64,000 bases of DNA, taken from positions 2,252,001 through 2,316,000 of the forward strand of contig NZ_CP060697.1 of assembly GCF_014352855.1 (NCBI RefSeq), written 5' to 3'. The DNA is from Sphingomonas sabuli (GTDB taxonomy: Bacteria > Pseudomonadota > Alphaproteobacteria > Sphingomonadales > Sphingomonadaceae). Every line of letters starts with the position of its first letter. Position 1 is the stretch's first letter. Made by a program: the position numbers and the translations under genes. The notes beneath the pieces are model-generated. The model was not told the DNA's origin. It was given only the letters and a program-made list of their open reading frames with translations, and ran no database searches. Shown piece after piece: positions 1-9,911 of this stretch.

Positions 1-6
1 GGGACG

Positions 7-960
7 ATGGACAGCGGACAGCCGCCGCAGGACTGGCTGCTGGTCGACACGACCGGCGCCGACGACATCCGCTTTGCGCTGGTCGCCCCGTCGGACCGGC
101 CGCATGTCGGTGCGGTGCATTCCGTGCCGCTGGCCGGCCTGCCGACCTTTACCGACGCCCTGCAAAGGTTCGAGCGCGACAGCGGCCATCCGCTGCGCGG
201 CCGGGACTGCGTGCTGGCGATGGCCGGAGCGGCGTCGGGCGAGATGATCTCGATGACCCGGTCGCGCTGGACGATTACGCGCACCGGCCTGGAAGCGGTG
301 TTCGGCAAGCCGGTGCGGCTGGTCAACGACGTCGCCGCCCGCGCCTGGGCGATCCGGTCAGGCCTTGCCCGCTGCGACACGCTGCGCGGAGCGGGCGCGC
401 CGAGCCTGTCCAAGCCGGGACGAATGATGATGCTGCTGGTCGAAGACGGCGTCGGCGCGGCGATCGTCGATGTCAGCCGCGACGGTCGCCTGCGCATTCT
501 CGAGACCGAGTGCGGCCACGTCGATTTCGCGCCGGCCAACAACGTCGAGGAAAAGCTGTCCGCCGCGCTTCGCGCCGGAGCGCCGTTCGTCAGCTGGGAA
601 CGGCTGCTGACGCTCGACGCGAAGGACCCGCTGTGGGCATCGGCCTGCCCGGAAGTCACCGAACTGCAGCGCGGCAAGGTCATCGCCGGGATACTCGGCC
701 GCTTCGTCGTCAACATGATCCACGCGTTCGGCGCGTGGCAGGGCGTGGTCGTGACCGGCAACCGCGCCAGCCGCATCCTGTCCGGCGAAAACAGGCTCGC
801 ATTCGAAGGTCAGTTCACCGCTCGCCGCAACTTCTCGCGCCTCGTGATGGCCGCGCCCGTCTGGCAGGTCGACCAGCGCGAACCGGTGCTCAGCGGCGCC
901 GCGGAATTGCTCGCCCAGCGCATGAGCGAGCGTGGACCGGGACTTTCGCGGGCGGCCTAA
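7..960 (+). CDS. Glucokinase-family protein, divergent, probably impaired phosphate binding
   Basis: A 317-residue protein of the bacterial glucokinase (Glk) family, which phosphorylates glucose in the cytoplasm at the entry to the Entner-Doudoroff pathway. The middle of the protein aligns with Glk: SMTRSRWTITRTGL, the substrate-side LVNDVAARAWAI (Asn-Asp pair), and ETECGHVDFAP in place of the Glk EGGHVDFAP motif. Two hallmarks are degenerate. The N-terminal DIGGT-like phosphate loop reads DTTGADDIR, and the GTGLG loop reads VEDGVGAAI. Length is normal (about 320). The ATG at 7 is the first start available, but the window begins just upstream, so operon context is unseen. It may be an inactive or regulatory paralogue rather than the working kinase. 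Family assignment is fairly secure; activity is not. Confidence 0.7.
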   Translation: MDSGQPPQDWLLVDTTGADDIRFALVAPSDRPHVGAVHSVPLAGLPTFTDALQRFERDSGHPLRGRDCVLAMAGAASGEMISMTRSRWTITRTGLEAVFGKPVRLVNDVAARAWAIRSGLARCDTLRGAGAPSLSKPGRMMMLLVEDGVGAAIVDVSRDGRLRILETECGHVDFAPANNVEEKLSAALRAGAPFVSWERLLTLDAKDPLWASACPEVTELQRGKVIAGILGRFVVNMIHAFGAWQGVVVTGNRASRILSGENRLAFEGQFTARRNFSRLVMAAPVWQVDQREPVLSGAAELLAQRMSERGPGLSRAA

Positions 961-1133
961 GCTTCGAGGTCGCCGGTATGTGATCTTTCGACACTGAGGA
1001 GCCGTCACAGCCGTCGCCGGCGAGCTTCAAGTTGTCGTCGGCATCTGGCCGACACTCCACGGCTGATCGATCCTATGGGCGAGAACCCTGCTCGCCCCTG
1101 CCACAGGAGCGAGCGGAGTCCGTCACGGTCTTG

Positions 1134-1403
1134 TCAATCGAGGCGATGGTCGACGATGAACCAGGCGTCCTCTTCCGCGTCATATTCGCACCGCCAATCG
1201 TCGTGAAACGTGCTTTGGGCGGCGCCAACAGTTGGAAAGATCCCCGCGCCGACCAGGCGTTCACGATCCTGTTTGGCGGATGCTGCTGCAGCGCGCTCGC
1301 ATTCGCCGCGCGTTTCATACGCGACGCCCGTGGGGTGAGCGATCGCACTGCTCAGACCTACGGTTGCGCCCAGGAGAAGAATTGTCACTGCCATCTTTTT
1401 CAT
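1134..1403 (-). CDS. Small secreted hypothetical protein
   Basis: About 89 residues, beginning MKKMAVTILLLG with a hydrophobic stretch and a likely signal-peptidase site near SAIAHP, so the mature product is probably a periplasmic peptide of about 65 residues. It has two cysteines (RGECERA and DWRCEYD) that could form a disulfide. Two ATG codons sit back to back (1406 and 1403). A strong AAAGGAGG at 1409-1416 favours the inner one by spacing. The gene is isolated between the glucokinase-like gene and the sucB region. No function can be assigned. The 173 bases between 960 and this gene show nothing recognisable. Confidence 0.6.
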   Translation of the reverse strand: MKKMAVTILLLGATVGLSSAIAHPTGVAYETRGECERAAAASAKQDRERLVGAGIFPTVGAAQSTFHDDWRCEYDAEEDAWFIVDHRLD

Positions 1404-1461
1404 CATGTCCTCCTTTGAATGGATGAGGAGACGATGTTGAGCGCCGTCGGGCACCGATCCA

Positions 1462-1492
1462 TGATCATCTGCTGATGATCAGCCGATGATCT
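1462..1492. promoter_or_regulatory. Inverted repeat upstream of the small secreted gene
   Basis: TGATCATC at 1462-1469 and GATGATCA at 1474-1481 form an 8-bp perfect inverted repeat with a 4-base spacer. A third half-site GATGATC follows at 1486-1492. It lies about 60-90 bases upstream of the minus-strand start at 1403, so it could be an operator, but no cognate regulator is visible. Confidence 0.3.
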
Positions 1493-1608
1493 TCTGATTG
1501 AACGCGGATGAAGAAGGCCGCCGTGCAATTGCTCGACAGTCGGGAGCTGAAATAGAGGGACTGTGCTCTTGTGTCCGCTGGCCACCCGGAGCAAACGTCG
1601 GCCGCGGT

Positions 1609-1645
1609 TTAAAGGTCGATCAACAGCCCTGTCGGGTCCTCGATC
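1609..1645 (-). pseudogene. Relic of a second sucB 3' end
   Basis: On the minus strand these 37 bases translate to IEDPTGLLIDL followed by a TAA stop, matching the C-terminus of the intact sucB at 2193 ([14 protein letters not shown]). By eye 33 of 37 bases match, and three of the four differences are synonymous or stop-for-stop. This is a diverged copy of the last dozen codons of sucB, not chance. It suggests that the DNA from about 1646 to 2192 was inserted at the 3' end of sucB, or that an incoming copy replaced the original end. Confidence 0.75.
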
Positions 1646-1656
1646 AAGCGCCCGCC

Positions 1657-1679
1657 TTCGACCCATTGCGGACATTGCC
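1657..1679 (+). repeat. Dispersed intergenic repeat, copy A
   Basis: TTCGACCCATTGCGGACATT closely resembles sequences at 2160-2181 and 61280-61301. All are intergenic or at gene ends. It probably represents a short repeat family of this genome. This copy lies 35 bases upstream of the secreted gene at 1714. Confidence 0.45.
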
Positions 1680-1713
1680 TTTCGCGCTAAGTTACCCGCA
1701 AAGGATCATCTTG

Positions 1714-2142
1714 ATGCGTCAAAAGCTCGCGCTAATCTTTTGCGGTTCGATGCTGTTACACTCGCCAACGCTTGCCCAAGCTGTTCCTGAAGGCATGCAA
1801 AAAGAGGCGTCTGGCGCGTCCGATATCTGTGGAGTCGTAGGTCAAAACGCGCTCGCAATCCGTGAGAAGCTGAGAGCGGACCCAACGATTGATGAAGAGC
1901 CATCCGGCTCTAGCCGATTTGAGACGTACTTCTCCAAGGTCGAAACCATTCAGTGGACCGTCACTACAAAGGCAGACGCAGCCTATCCTGCCGTGACTTG
2001 TGTCCATCTTTTCGAGTCTGGAGGTGGCACGGATATGAATCGGCAAATGCGCTGCGACGCCAGCCAGAACGCCTGCGACTCTTTGTTTTTAGAGTTCCAA
2101 GCTCATGATGAGCAGATCAAGAGGCAATTGAGAGGCGGCTAA
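1714..2142 (+). CDS. Secreted hypothetical protein
   Basis: A 142-residue protein. The reading frame is open upstream, but the start at 1714 is preferred because it gives a clean signal peptide (MRQKLALIFCGSMLL...TLAQA) and has AAGGA at 1701-1705, eight bases upstream. The mature part has four cysteines (SDICGVV, AVTCVHL, QMRCDAS, NACDS), consistent with two disulfides in the periplasm. No family is recognised. The gene lies inside the segment bounded by the sucB relic (1609-1645) and the intact sucB end (2193), and is bracketed by two direct copies of a dispersed repeat, so it may have arrived by transfer. Its base composition looks less GC-rich than the flanking TCA genes. Confidence 0.6.
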   Translation: MRQKLALIFCGSMLLHSPTLAQAVPEGMQKEASGASDICGVVGQNALAIREKLRADPTIDEEPSGSSRFETYFSKVETIQWTVTTKADAAYPAVTCVHLFESGGGTDMNRQMRCDASQNACDSLFLEFQAHDEQIKRQLRGG

Positions 2143-2159
2143 TCCGCGCTGTCGTCGGC

Positions 2160-2181
2160 TTTCCACCCAAAGCGGACTTTC
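2160..2181 (+). repeat. Dispersed intergenic repeat, copy B
   Basis: TTTCCACCCAAAGCGGACTT is in the same orientation as copy A at 1657-1679. It sits between the secreted gene stop (2142) and the sucB stop (2193). Confidence 0.45.
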
Positions 2182-2192
2182 TCCGCCAACCC

Positions 2193-3536
2193 CTAAAGGT
2201 CGATCAGCAGCCTTGTCGGATCCTCGATCGCTTCCTTGATGCGGACGAGGAAGGTGACGGCTTCGCGGCCGTCGACCAGGCGGTGGTCGTAGGTCAGCGC
2301 GAGGTACATCATCGGGCGGATCACGACCTGTCCGTCGACCGCTACCGGGCGGTCTTCGATCCGGTGCATGCCGAGCACGGCGGACTGCGGCGGGTTGATG
2401 ATCGGGGTCGACATCAGCGAGCCGAACACGCCGCCGTTCGAAATGGTGAAGGTGCCGCCCTGCATATCCTCGATGCCCAGCGTGCCTTCCTTGGCGCGCT
2501 TGCCATATTCGGCGATGGCGAGTTCGATTTCGGCGAAGCTCATGGCGTCGGCGCTGCGCACGACCGGCACGACCAGGCCCTTGGGCGCGCTGACCGCGAT
2601 CGAGACGTCGAGATAGTCGTGATAGACGATCTCGTCGCCTTCGATCGACGCGTTGACCGACGGCACGTCGCGCGCGGCCAGCGCCACGGCCTTCACGAAG
2701 AAGCTCATGAAGCCAAGCTTGATGCCGTGCTTCTTGGCGAACAGGTCCTTGTAGCGTTCGCGCGCGTCGATCACCGCCGACATGTCGACGTCGTTGAAGG
2801 TGGTCAGCAGCGCGGCGGTGTCCTGCGCATCCTTCAGCCGCTTGGCGATGGTCTGGCGCAGCCGCGACATCTTGACCCGCTCCTCGCGGCGCTCGCCGGC
2901 GACGGCGGCCTTGGCCTGCGCCTTCGGCTGTTGCGCGGGTTCGGGTTCGGGGCTGGGTGCGGGCGCGGCTTCGCGGCTGGTTTCCTTCGACTTGGCGGCG
3001 GCAAGGACATCGTCCTTGGTTATCCGCCCGTCCTTGCCGGTGCCCCGGATCTTGGTGGGGTCGACATGATGTTCAAGCACCGCGCGGCGCACCGCGGGGG
3101 ACAGGGTGGTGATGCCGTCCTGGTCTGCGCTTGCGCCGGCCGGAGCGGGCGCTTCGGCGGGCTCAGCGGTCGCGGGGGCCGGCGCGGCCGGCTCGGCATC
3201 GGGCGCTTCTTCCGATCCGCGCGGCTGGGGGCTTTCGCCCGCGCCCGACGGGTTGGTGGGGGACGAATCCGCGCCCTGCTCCGCGGGCGTGGCGGAACCG
3301 CTTTCGTTGATGCGGGCAATGATCGCGCCGACTTCGACCGTGTCGCCTTCCTTGGCCACGGTTTCGGTCAGCACGCCGGCGATCGGCGAGGGCACGTCGA
3401 CCGTGACCTTGTCGGTTTCCAGGCTGGCGATAGGCTCGTCGGCGGCGACCGTGTCGCCCGACTTCTTCAGCCACTGCGCCAGCGTGCCCTCGGTAATCGA
3501 TTCCCCGAGCGCCGGGACCTTAACGTCAGTGGCCAT
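2193..3536 (-). CDS. sucB: Dihydrolipoyllysine succinyltransferase (2-oxoglutarate dehydrogenase E2)
   Basis: E2 core of the 2-oxoglutarate dehydrogenase complex. It transfers the succinyl group from E1-bound TPP through a lipoyl arm to CoA in the TCA cycle. The 447-residue protein has a lipoyl domain at 1-77 with the lipoylated Lys43 (LETDKVTVD), an Ala/Pro/Glu-rich linker, a peripheral subunit-binding domain near 130-170 ([19 protein letters not shown]), and the catalytic domain with the [11 protein letters not shown] active-site motif near the C-terminus. The start at 3536 ([13 protein letters not shown]) has AAGGGA upstream; a longer open frame adds only an implausible basic leader. It lies 16 bases downstream of sucA in the operon mdh-sucD-sucA-sucB. 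Confidence 0.97.
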   Translation of the reverse strand: MATDVKVPALGESITEGTLAQWLKKSGDTVAADEPIASLETDKVTVDVPSPIAGVLTETVAKEGDTVEVGAIIARINESGSATPAEQGADSSPTNPSGAGESPQPRGSEEAPDAEPAAPAPATAEPAEAPAPAGASADQDGITTLSPAVRRAVLEHHVDPTKIRGTGKDGRITKDDVLAAAKSKETSREAAPAPSPEPEPAQQPKAQAKAAVAGERREERVKMSRLRQTIAKRLKDAQDTAALLTTFNDVDMSAVIDARERYKDLFAKKHGIKLGFMSFFVKAVALAARDVPSVNASIEGDEIVYHDYLDVSIAVSAPKGLVVPVVRSADAMSFAEIELAIAEYGKRAKEGTLGIEDMQGGTFTISNGGVFGSLMSTPIINPPQSAVLGMHRIEDRPVAVDGQVVIRPMMYLALTYDHRLVDGREAVTFLVRIKEAIEDPTRLLIDL

Positions 3537-3552
3537 GTCTTTCCCTTGCTTC

Positions 3553-6366
3553 CTACGACGCGCGGCGCGCGGGTTCTTGCTGTGCCGGGCTGCTATGGCC
3601 CAGCGCATCGGCGATCAAGGCTGCCTGCTGCTGCGCATGGCGCTTGGCGAGGCCGGTGGCCGGCGACGCAGAGGCCTCGCGGCCGGCATAGCGCGGGCGC
3701 ATGCCATCGAAACCGGCCTCGGCAAGGCAACACTCGATCAGGGGGTTAACGAAGAACCAGGCGCCATTGTTCTGCGGTTCTTCCTGCGCCCACACGATAT
3801 CCGTCAGCCCGGGCATCGCCTGCAGGCGCTTGACCAGGGGTTCGGACGGGAACGGGTAGAGCTGTTCGATGCGCACGATCTCGGTCGTGGTGTCGCCGGC
3901 CGCGTCGCGCGCGTCCATCAGCTCGTACGCGACCTTGCCCGAACAAAGCACCAGCCGCGTGGTCTCGCCCGCCCGCGGGGGTCCGAGATCGCTGAGGATG
4001 CGCATGAAATGGCTTTCGCCGGTGAAGTCGGCAAGCTTCGACACCGCCAGCTTGTGGCGCAGCAGCGACTTCGGCGTCATCAACACCAGCGGTTTGCGGA
4101 AATCGCGCAGCAGCTGGCGGCGCAGGATGTGGAAGTAGTTGGCCGGCGTGGTGCAGTTGGCGACCTGCATATTGTCGTCCGCGCACAGCTGCAGATAGCG
4201 TTCGAGCCGCGCCGAGCTGTGTTCCGGCCCCTGGCCTTCGAACCCGTGCGGCAGCAGCAGGACCAGCCCGCTGGCGCGCAGCCACTTGGCCTCGCCGCTG
4301 GCAATGAACTGGTCGATGATGGTCTGCGCGCCGTTGGCGAAGTCGCCGAACTGCGCTTCCCACAGCACCAGGGTCTTCGGGTCGGCCAGCGAGTAGCCAT
4401 ATTCGAAGCCCAGCACGCCGAATTCGCTAAGCGGAGAATCGCGCACTTCGAAGCGGCCGCCGTCGATGGTGTTGAGCGGGATGTACTTGGCGCCGTTCTG
4501 CTGATCGACCCACACCGCGTGGCGTTGCGAAAAGGTGCCGCGGCCGCTGTCCTGCCCGGACAGGCGGACGTGGTGGCCCTGCGCGATCAGGCTGCCGAAA
4601 GCGAGCGCCTCGCCGGTTGCCCAGTCGAACCCTTCGCCGCTGGAAAACATTGCCGACTTGGCGTCGAGGATGCGCTGCAGCGTCTTGTGGACGTGCAATT
4701 CGGGTGGGACCGTGGTCAACGTCCGGCCGACGTCGCACAACAGACCCTGGCCGACGGCGGTGGCGGTGTTGCGCCGCGCGAGCGGCCCTTCGCTCGGCTT
4801 GTGCAGCCCGGCCCAGCGGCCTTCGAACCAGTCCGCCTTGTTGGGCAGGTAGCTGCCGGCGGATTCGAATTCCTCGTTGAGGTGGGCGATGTAGTTTTCG
4901 CGGTGGTTGTCGATCCATTTCTGGTCGACCACGCCCTCGTCGATCAGCCGCTTGCCGTAGATTTCGCTGATCGGCGGGTGCTGCCGGATTTCGGAATACA
5001 TCTGCGGCTGGGTGAAGCTGGGCTCGTCGCCTTCGTTGTGGCCGAACCGGCGGTAGCACCACATGTCGATGACGATGTCGCGGCCGAATTGCTGGCGGAA
5101 TTCGATCGCCATCTTGCAACAGAAAGTGACGGCTTCGGGATCGTCGGCATTGACGTGCAGGATCGGCGCTTGGACCGACTTGGCGACGTCGGTCGGGTAG
5201 GGCGAGGACCGCGCGAATTGCGGGCTGGTGGTGAAGCCGATCTGGTTGTTGATGACGAAGTGCAACGTGCCCCCGGTGCCGTAACCGGGCAGTCCGGAAA
5301 AGCTCAGGCATTCGAACACCACGCCCTGGCCCGCGAAGGCCGCGTCGCCGTGCAGCAGTAGCGGAAGCACGGTCTTGCCGTGCTTGTCGCCCTTGTCGAT
5401 CATCGTCGCGCGGGCCTTGCCCAACACGACCGGATCGACCGCTTCGAGGTGGGACGGGTTGGGCAGCAGCGACAGGTGCACCTTGATCCCGTCGAATTCG
5501 CGGTCGGACGAGGTGCCGAGATGGTATTTGACATCGCCCGAGCCGCCGACGTCGGCGGGATTGGTCGCGCCGCCGGCGAATTCGTGGAAGATCGCGCGAT
5601 AGGGCTTGCCCATCACGTTGGACAGGACGTTCAGCCGCCCGCGATGGGCCATGCCGACGTCGATTTCCTCGATGCCCAGCTGGCCGCCATATTTGATCAC
5701 CGCTTCAAGCGCGGGGATGGCGCTTTCGCCGCCGTCCAGCCCGAAGCGCTTGGTGCCGACATATTTGCGGGCGAGGAAGGTTTCCCACTGCTCGGCCTCG
5801 ATCACCTTGGCGAGGATCGCCTGCTTGCCGTCGGCGGTGAACTGGACGGTCTCGTCCTTGCCCTCGATCCGATCCTGGACGAAGCGCCGCTCGTCCAGGT
5901 CGTTGATGTGCATATATTCGACGCCGATTGTGCCGCAGTAATTGTCCTGCAGGATCTTGACGATTTCCCGCACCGTGCCGCGTTCGAGGCCGAGCGAGCC
6001 GCCCAGCCAGATCGGCCGGTCGAGGTCGGCATCGGAGAAGCCGTGGTAGGCCGGGGTCAGGTCGGCCGGGATCTCGCTGTGGTGAAGGCCCAGCGGATCG
6101 AGCTTGGCAGCCAGGTGCCCGCGCACGCGATAGGTGCGGATGAGCATCATCGCGCGGATCGAATCCTCGGCCGCGCGGCGGATGACGTCGGGATCGGCTG
6201 TGGCCGCGGCGGCGTCGCGCGACGAGGCCTGCCGGACTTCCTCGATCATCGCTTCGGTCGGGTCGAGCCCGAGGTTGAAATCGTCGAGCGCGCTGACCGG
6301 CCAGTTCGGCCGCGCCCAGCTGGGGCCCGGCGCGCGGTCTAGGGAGATGGTTTGGTCGTCAGCCAT
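3553..6366 (-). CDS. sucA: 2-oxoglutarate dehydrogenase E1 component
   Basis: Thiamine-diphosphate-dependent decarboxylase that commits 2-oxoglutarate to succinyl-CoA in the TCA cycle. The 937-residue length is typical. The family landmarks are all visible: [25 protein letters not shown], the TPP/Mg region [18 protein letters not shown], and [16 protein letters not shown]; the transketolase-like C-terminal half includes [18 protein letters not shown]. It starts at [17 protein letters not shown], six bases after the sucD stop, and sucB follows after 16 bases, so the E1 and E2 subunits are co-transcribed. The third subunit (lpd) is not in the window. A 751-residue open frame on the opposite strand is a composition artefact. 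Confidence 0.97.
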   Translation of the reverse strand: MADDQTISLDRAPGPSWARPNWPVSALDDFNLGLDPTEAMIEEVRQASSRDAAAATADPDVIRRAAEDSIRAMMLIRTYRVRGHLAAKLDPLGLHHSEIPADLTPAYHGFSDADLDRPIWLGGSLGLERGTVREIVKILQDNYCGTIGVEYMHINDLDERRFVQDRIEGKDETVQFTADGKQAILAKVIEAEQWETFLARKYVGTKRFGLDGGESAIPALEAVIKYGGQLGIEEIDVGMAHRGRLNVLSNVMGKPYRAIFHEFAGGATNPADVGGSGDVKYHLGTSSDREFDGIKVHLSLLPNPSHLEAVDPVVLGKARATMIDKGDKHGKTVLPLLLHGDAAFAGQGVVFECLSFSGLPGYGTGGTLHFVINNQIGFTTSPQFARSSPYPTDVAKSVQAPILHVNADDPEAVTFCCKMAIEFRQQFGRDIVIDMWCYRRFGHNEGDEPSFTQPQMYSEIRQHPPISEIYGKRLIDEGVVDQKWIDNHRENYIAHLNEEFESAGSYLPNKADWFEGRWAGLHKPSEGPLARRNTATAVGQGLLCDVGRTLTTVPPELHVHKTLQRILDAKSAMFSSGEGFDWATGEALAFGSLIAQGHHVRLSGQDSGRGTFSQRHAVWVDQQNGAKYIPLNTIDGGRFEVRDSPLSEFGVLGFEYGYSLADPKTLVLWEAQFGDFANGAQTIIDQFIASGEAKWLRASGLVLLLPHGFEGQGPEHSSARLERYLQLCADDNMQVANCTTPANYFHILRRQLLRDFRKPLVLMTPKSLLRHKLAVSKLADFTGESHFMRILSDLGPPRAGETTRLVLCSGKVAYELMDARDAAGDTTTEIVRIEQLYPFPSEPLVKRLQAMPGLTDIVWAQEEPQNNGAWFFVNPLIECCLAEAGFDGMRPRYAGREASASPATGLAKRHAQQQAALIADALGHSSPAQQEPARRAS

Positions 6367-6372
6367 GCGTGA

Positions 6373-8285
<1,913 letters not shown>

Positions 8286-8325
8286 CTAGACCGATGGATG
8301 GGGTCGGGCAACAGGGCCTGAAGAC

Positions 8326-8709
8326 CTAGGCGCCGTCCCCTTCGAACAGGCTGAGGATATTGCCGTCCGGGTCCTTGAACCAGGCGGTTTTCATACCGGT
8401 GCCGACATAGATGTCGCCGTCCCGTTCCAGGCCCTCGACGTCATAATGTTCGAAGCCGACGCCCTTTTCCTTCAGCGCGGCGACGGTGCCGCCGATGTCG
8501 TCCACGGCAAAGGTGATGGCAGTGGCCTTGTTGGTCCCGGCCTCGTCCGAACGGTAGACGGTGATCGGGGTGCCGCCGCCGTCGACGTCGAGCATTTCCC
8601 CGCCCATCGCCGGGCTGGTCGGGAGGCCCAGCGTGTCCGCGTAGAAGCTTTGCGCCCGGCCGATGTCGCTGACGGCGATCATCGGCGTTGCCTTGGCGTC
8701 CTTGAGCAT
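8326..8709 (-). CDS. VOC-superfamily (glyoxalase-like) protein
   Basis: A 127-residue single-domain member of the vicinal oxygen chelate fold. It starts MLKDAKATPMIAVSDIGRAQ and contains the typical FYADTLGLP and FKDPDGNILSLFE segments, the latter carrying the usual C-terminal metal-ligand Glu. Such proteins include glyoxalases, dioxygenases and antibiotic-binding proteins; nothing here indicates the substrate. It has a good AAAGGA ribosome site and stands alone upstream of mdh on the same strand, separated by 109 bases. Confidence 0.8.
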   Translation of the reverse strand: MLKDAKATPMIAVSDIGRAQSFYADTLGLPTSPAMGGEMLDVDGGGTPITVYRSDEAGTNKATAITFAVDDIGGTVAALKEKGVGFEHYDVEGLERDGDIYVGTGMKTAWFKDPDGNILSLFEGDGA

Positions 8710-8815
8710 GGTCGTCCTTTCCGTCGCTTTCCTGACTTTCAGGTAACCTATGCGGTCAACAAACGTTCACCCGCGACAGTGTAGAAATCGATCTTTCAAA
8801 AAACAGGTGATCAAC

Positions 8816-9223
8816 ATGAAGACTCTTTTCATTCTCGCCGGTGTCGCCGCGCTTACCGCGACCGCTCCGGCCGCGGCCAAGCCCGGCAAGGGCCATGGCC
8901 ATGGCAATTCGCACGCCACCCATGCCGGCAAGCACGGCGGCCACAACATGTATGGCTATGGCACCGGCAATTGCCCGCCGGGCCTCGCCAAGAAGAATGC
9001 GATGTGCATGCCGCCGGGTCAGTTCAAGAAGCTGCACCAGATCGGCCAGCGCTATCCGAACAACTACGGCAACCTGTGGTCGTACAACCAGATCCCGGTC
9101 GACCTGCGCACGCAGTACGGGTTCAACGACAACTATCGCTATTATTACGGCGACGGTTACCTCTACCAGGTCGACCCGCGCACCATGCTGATCCAGCAAG
9201 TGGTCAACGCAATCCTGCGCTAG
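8816..9223 (+). CDS. RcnB-like periplasmic protein
   Basis: A 135-residue secreted protein starting at 8816 (MKTLFILAGVAALTAT...AAAK signal peptide) after an AGGTGA ribosome site. The N-terminal part of the mature protein is rich in His and Gly (KGHGHGNSHATHAGKHGGH), a possible metal-binding tract. The C-terminal half (YRYYYGDGYLYQVDPRTMLI) resembles the RcnB domain, which in enterobacteria is linked to nickel/cobalt homeostasis. The stop overlaps by four bases the stop of a convergent lipoprotein gene. Metal binding is an inference from the histidines and family resemblance. Confidence 0.65.
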   Translation: MKTLFILAGVAALTATAPAAAKPGKGHGHGNSHATHAGKHGGHNMYGYGTGNCPPGLAKKNAMCMPPGQFKKLHQIGQRYPNNYGNLWSYNQIPVDLRTQYGFNDNYRYYYGDGYLYQVDPRTMLIQQVVNAILR

Positions 9224-9429
9224 GGTTGATTGACGGCGCGCTCGGGCGATCCGAGCGCGTTGTCGTCAATGCCTTCAAGCTCCGCGGGCGCGCGATCGAG
9301 CATGTCCTCGGCGTTTTCGAGCTGGCTGTTCTCAGCGCTCGACGGTCGGTCGCTTTCGCCGCAGGCGGCGAGGGCCAGGGCCAATAAAAAAGGGCCGCAC
9401 GCCAATCGAGGCGTGCGGCCCTTAATCAT
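9220..9429 (-). CDS. Putative small lipoprotein with terminator-encoded leader
   Basis: An open frame of 69 codons ending at 9220. From the ATG at 9429 it reads MIKGRTPRLACGPFLLALAL followed by an AAC lipobox cysteine, so a mature lipoprotein of about 45 acidic residues would result. Codons 3 to 13 coincide with a strong intrinsic terminator (9386-9422) that serves the gene just upstream. Either the frame is translated only from read-through transcripts, or translation starts internally at a TTG within LLALALAAC. The protein resembles its upstream neighbour in plan (lipobox followed by a short Asp/Glu/Asn-rich chain), so the pair may be duplicates. No function is known. Confidence 0.5.
   Translation of the reverse strand: MIKGRTPRLACGPFLLALALAACGESDRPSSAENSQLENAEDMLDRAPAELEGIDDNALGSPERAVNQP
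9386..9422 (-). terminator. Rho-independent terminator
   Basis: The arms AGGGCCGCACGCC (9391-9403) and GGCGTGCGGCCCT (9410-9422) form a 13-bp perfect stem with a 6-base loop. On the minus strand the hairpin is followed by six T residues. It ends transcription of the lipoprotein gene at 9443-9694 and overlaps the start of the next minus-strand frame. Confidence 0.9.
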
Positions 9430-9442
9430 TGGTGCGACAGCC

Positions 9443-9694
9443 TTATTCGACGTTCGCAGCAGCGTTGTCCGCCACGTTCTCGACCGCGTCGGACGCATTG
9501 TCGATGGCGTTGCTGGCGTCTTCGAGAGCGTTCTCGGCGACGTCTTCGGCGTTCATCGACGCGTTGAGGTCGGCCTCGGCGGCGTTCTCGGTGTAGGTTT
9601 CGTTCACCGTCATGTCGTTTTCGGCGGCTTCGTTCTTCGCGCAGGCGGCAAGGCCGAGCGCGAGGACCGCAACGGTCACTGCAACTTTCTTCAT
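9443..9694 (-). CDS. Small acidic lipoprotein
   Basis: An 83-residue protein with a signal sequence and lipobox (MKKVAVTVAVLALGLAAC), so it is probably anchored in the outer or inner membrane. The mature chain is very rich in Asn, Asp, Glu and Ala, with a repeating A-x-N-A-x-D/E pattern (DASNAIDNASDAVENVADNA) suggestive of a long amphipathic helix or coiled coil. A strong intrinsic terminator lies 20 bases past the stop. No family function is known; entericidin-like or other structural envelope lipoproteins share this plan. Confidence 0.7.
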   Translation of the reverse strand: MKKVAVTVAVLALGLAACAKNEAAENDMTVNETYTENAAEADLNASMNAEDVAENALEDASNAIDNASDAVENVADNAAANVE

Positions 9695-9875
9695 GATCGT
9701 TCCACTCCCTCAAATTCCCCGGCAAGCGGGGGATGGGCTCGGCCTGTCGCGCGAATCGTGCAGGCCAGCGCGCGGCATTACAGGGGAGCCCCACGGCGCG
9801 CAATTGATTAACGGCATGGATTAAGCCGAACTTTGCGCCGTTTCGAACGGCCCGCAAACGCACTCGGCGTTTGAC

Positions 9876-9897
9876 CATATAAAGAATTCTTTATATG
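9876..9897. promoter_or_regulatory. Perfect 22-bp palindromic operator of the methionine operon
   Basis: The half-site CATATAAAGAA is followed directly by its reverse complement (centre 9886/9887). It ends 14 bases before the ATG of the ArsR-type regulator at 9912, the position expected for autoregulation. AT-rich palindromes in front of methionine-cycle genes are characteristic of SahR-type ArsR regulators in Proteobacteria. The match to the regulator's true site is inferred. Confidence 0.75.
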
Positions 9898-9911
9898 TGC
9901 GATCCGAAGCC

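Noticed and set aside
3106..5361. 751-codon open frame opposite sucA/sucB
   Set aside because: It is wholly antisense to two well-conserved TCA genes, has no family motifs and is typical of third-position GC bias.
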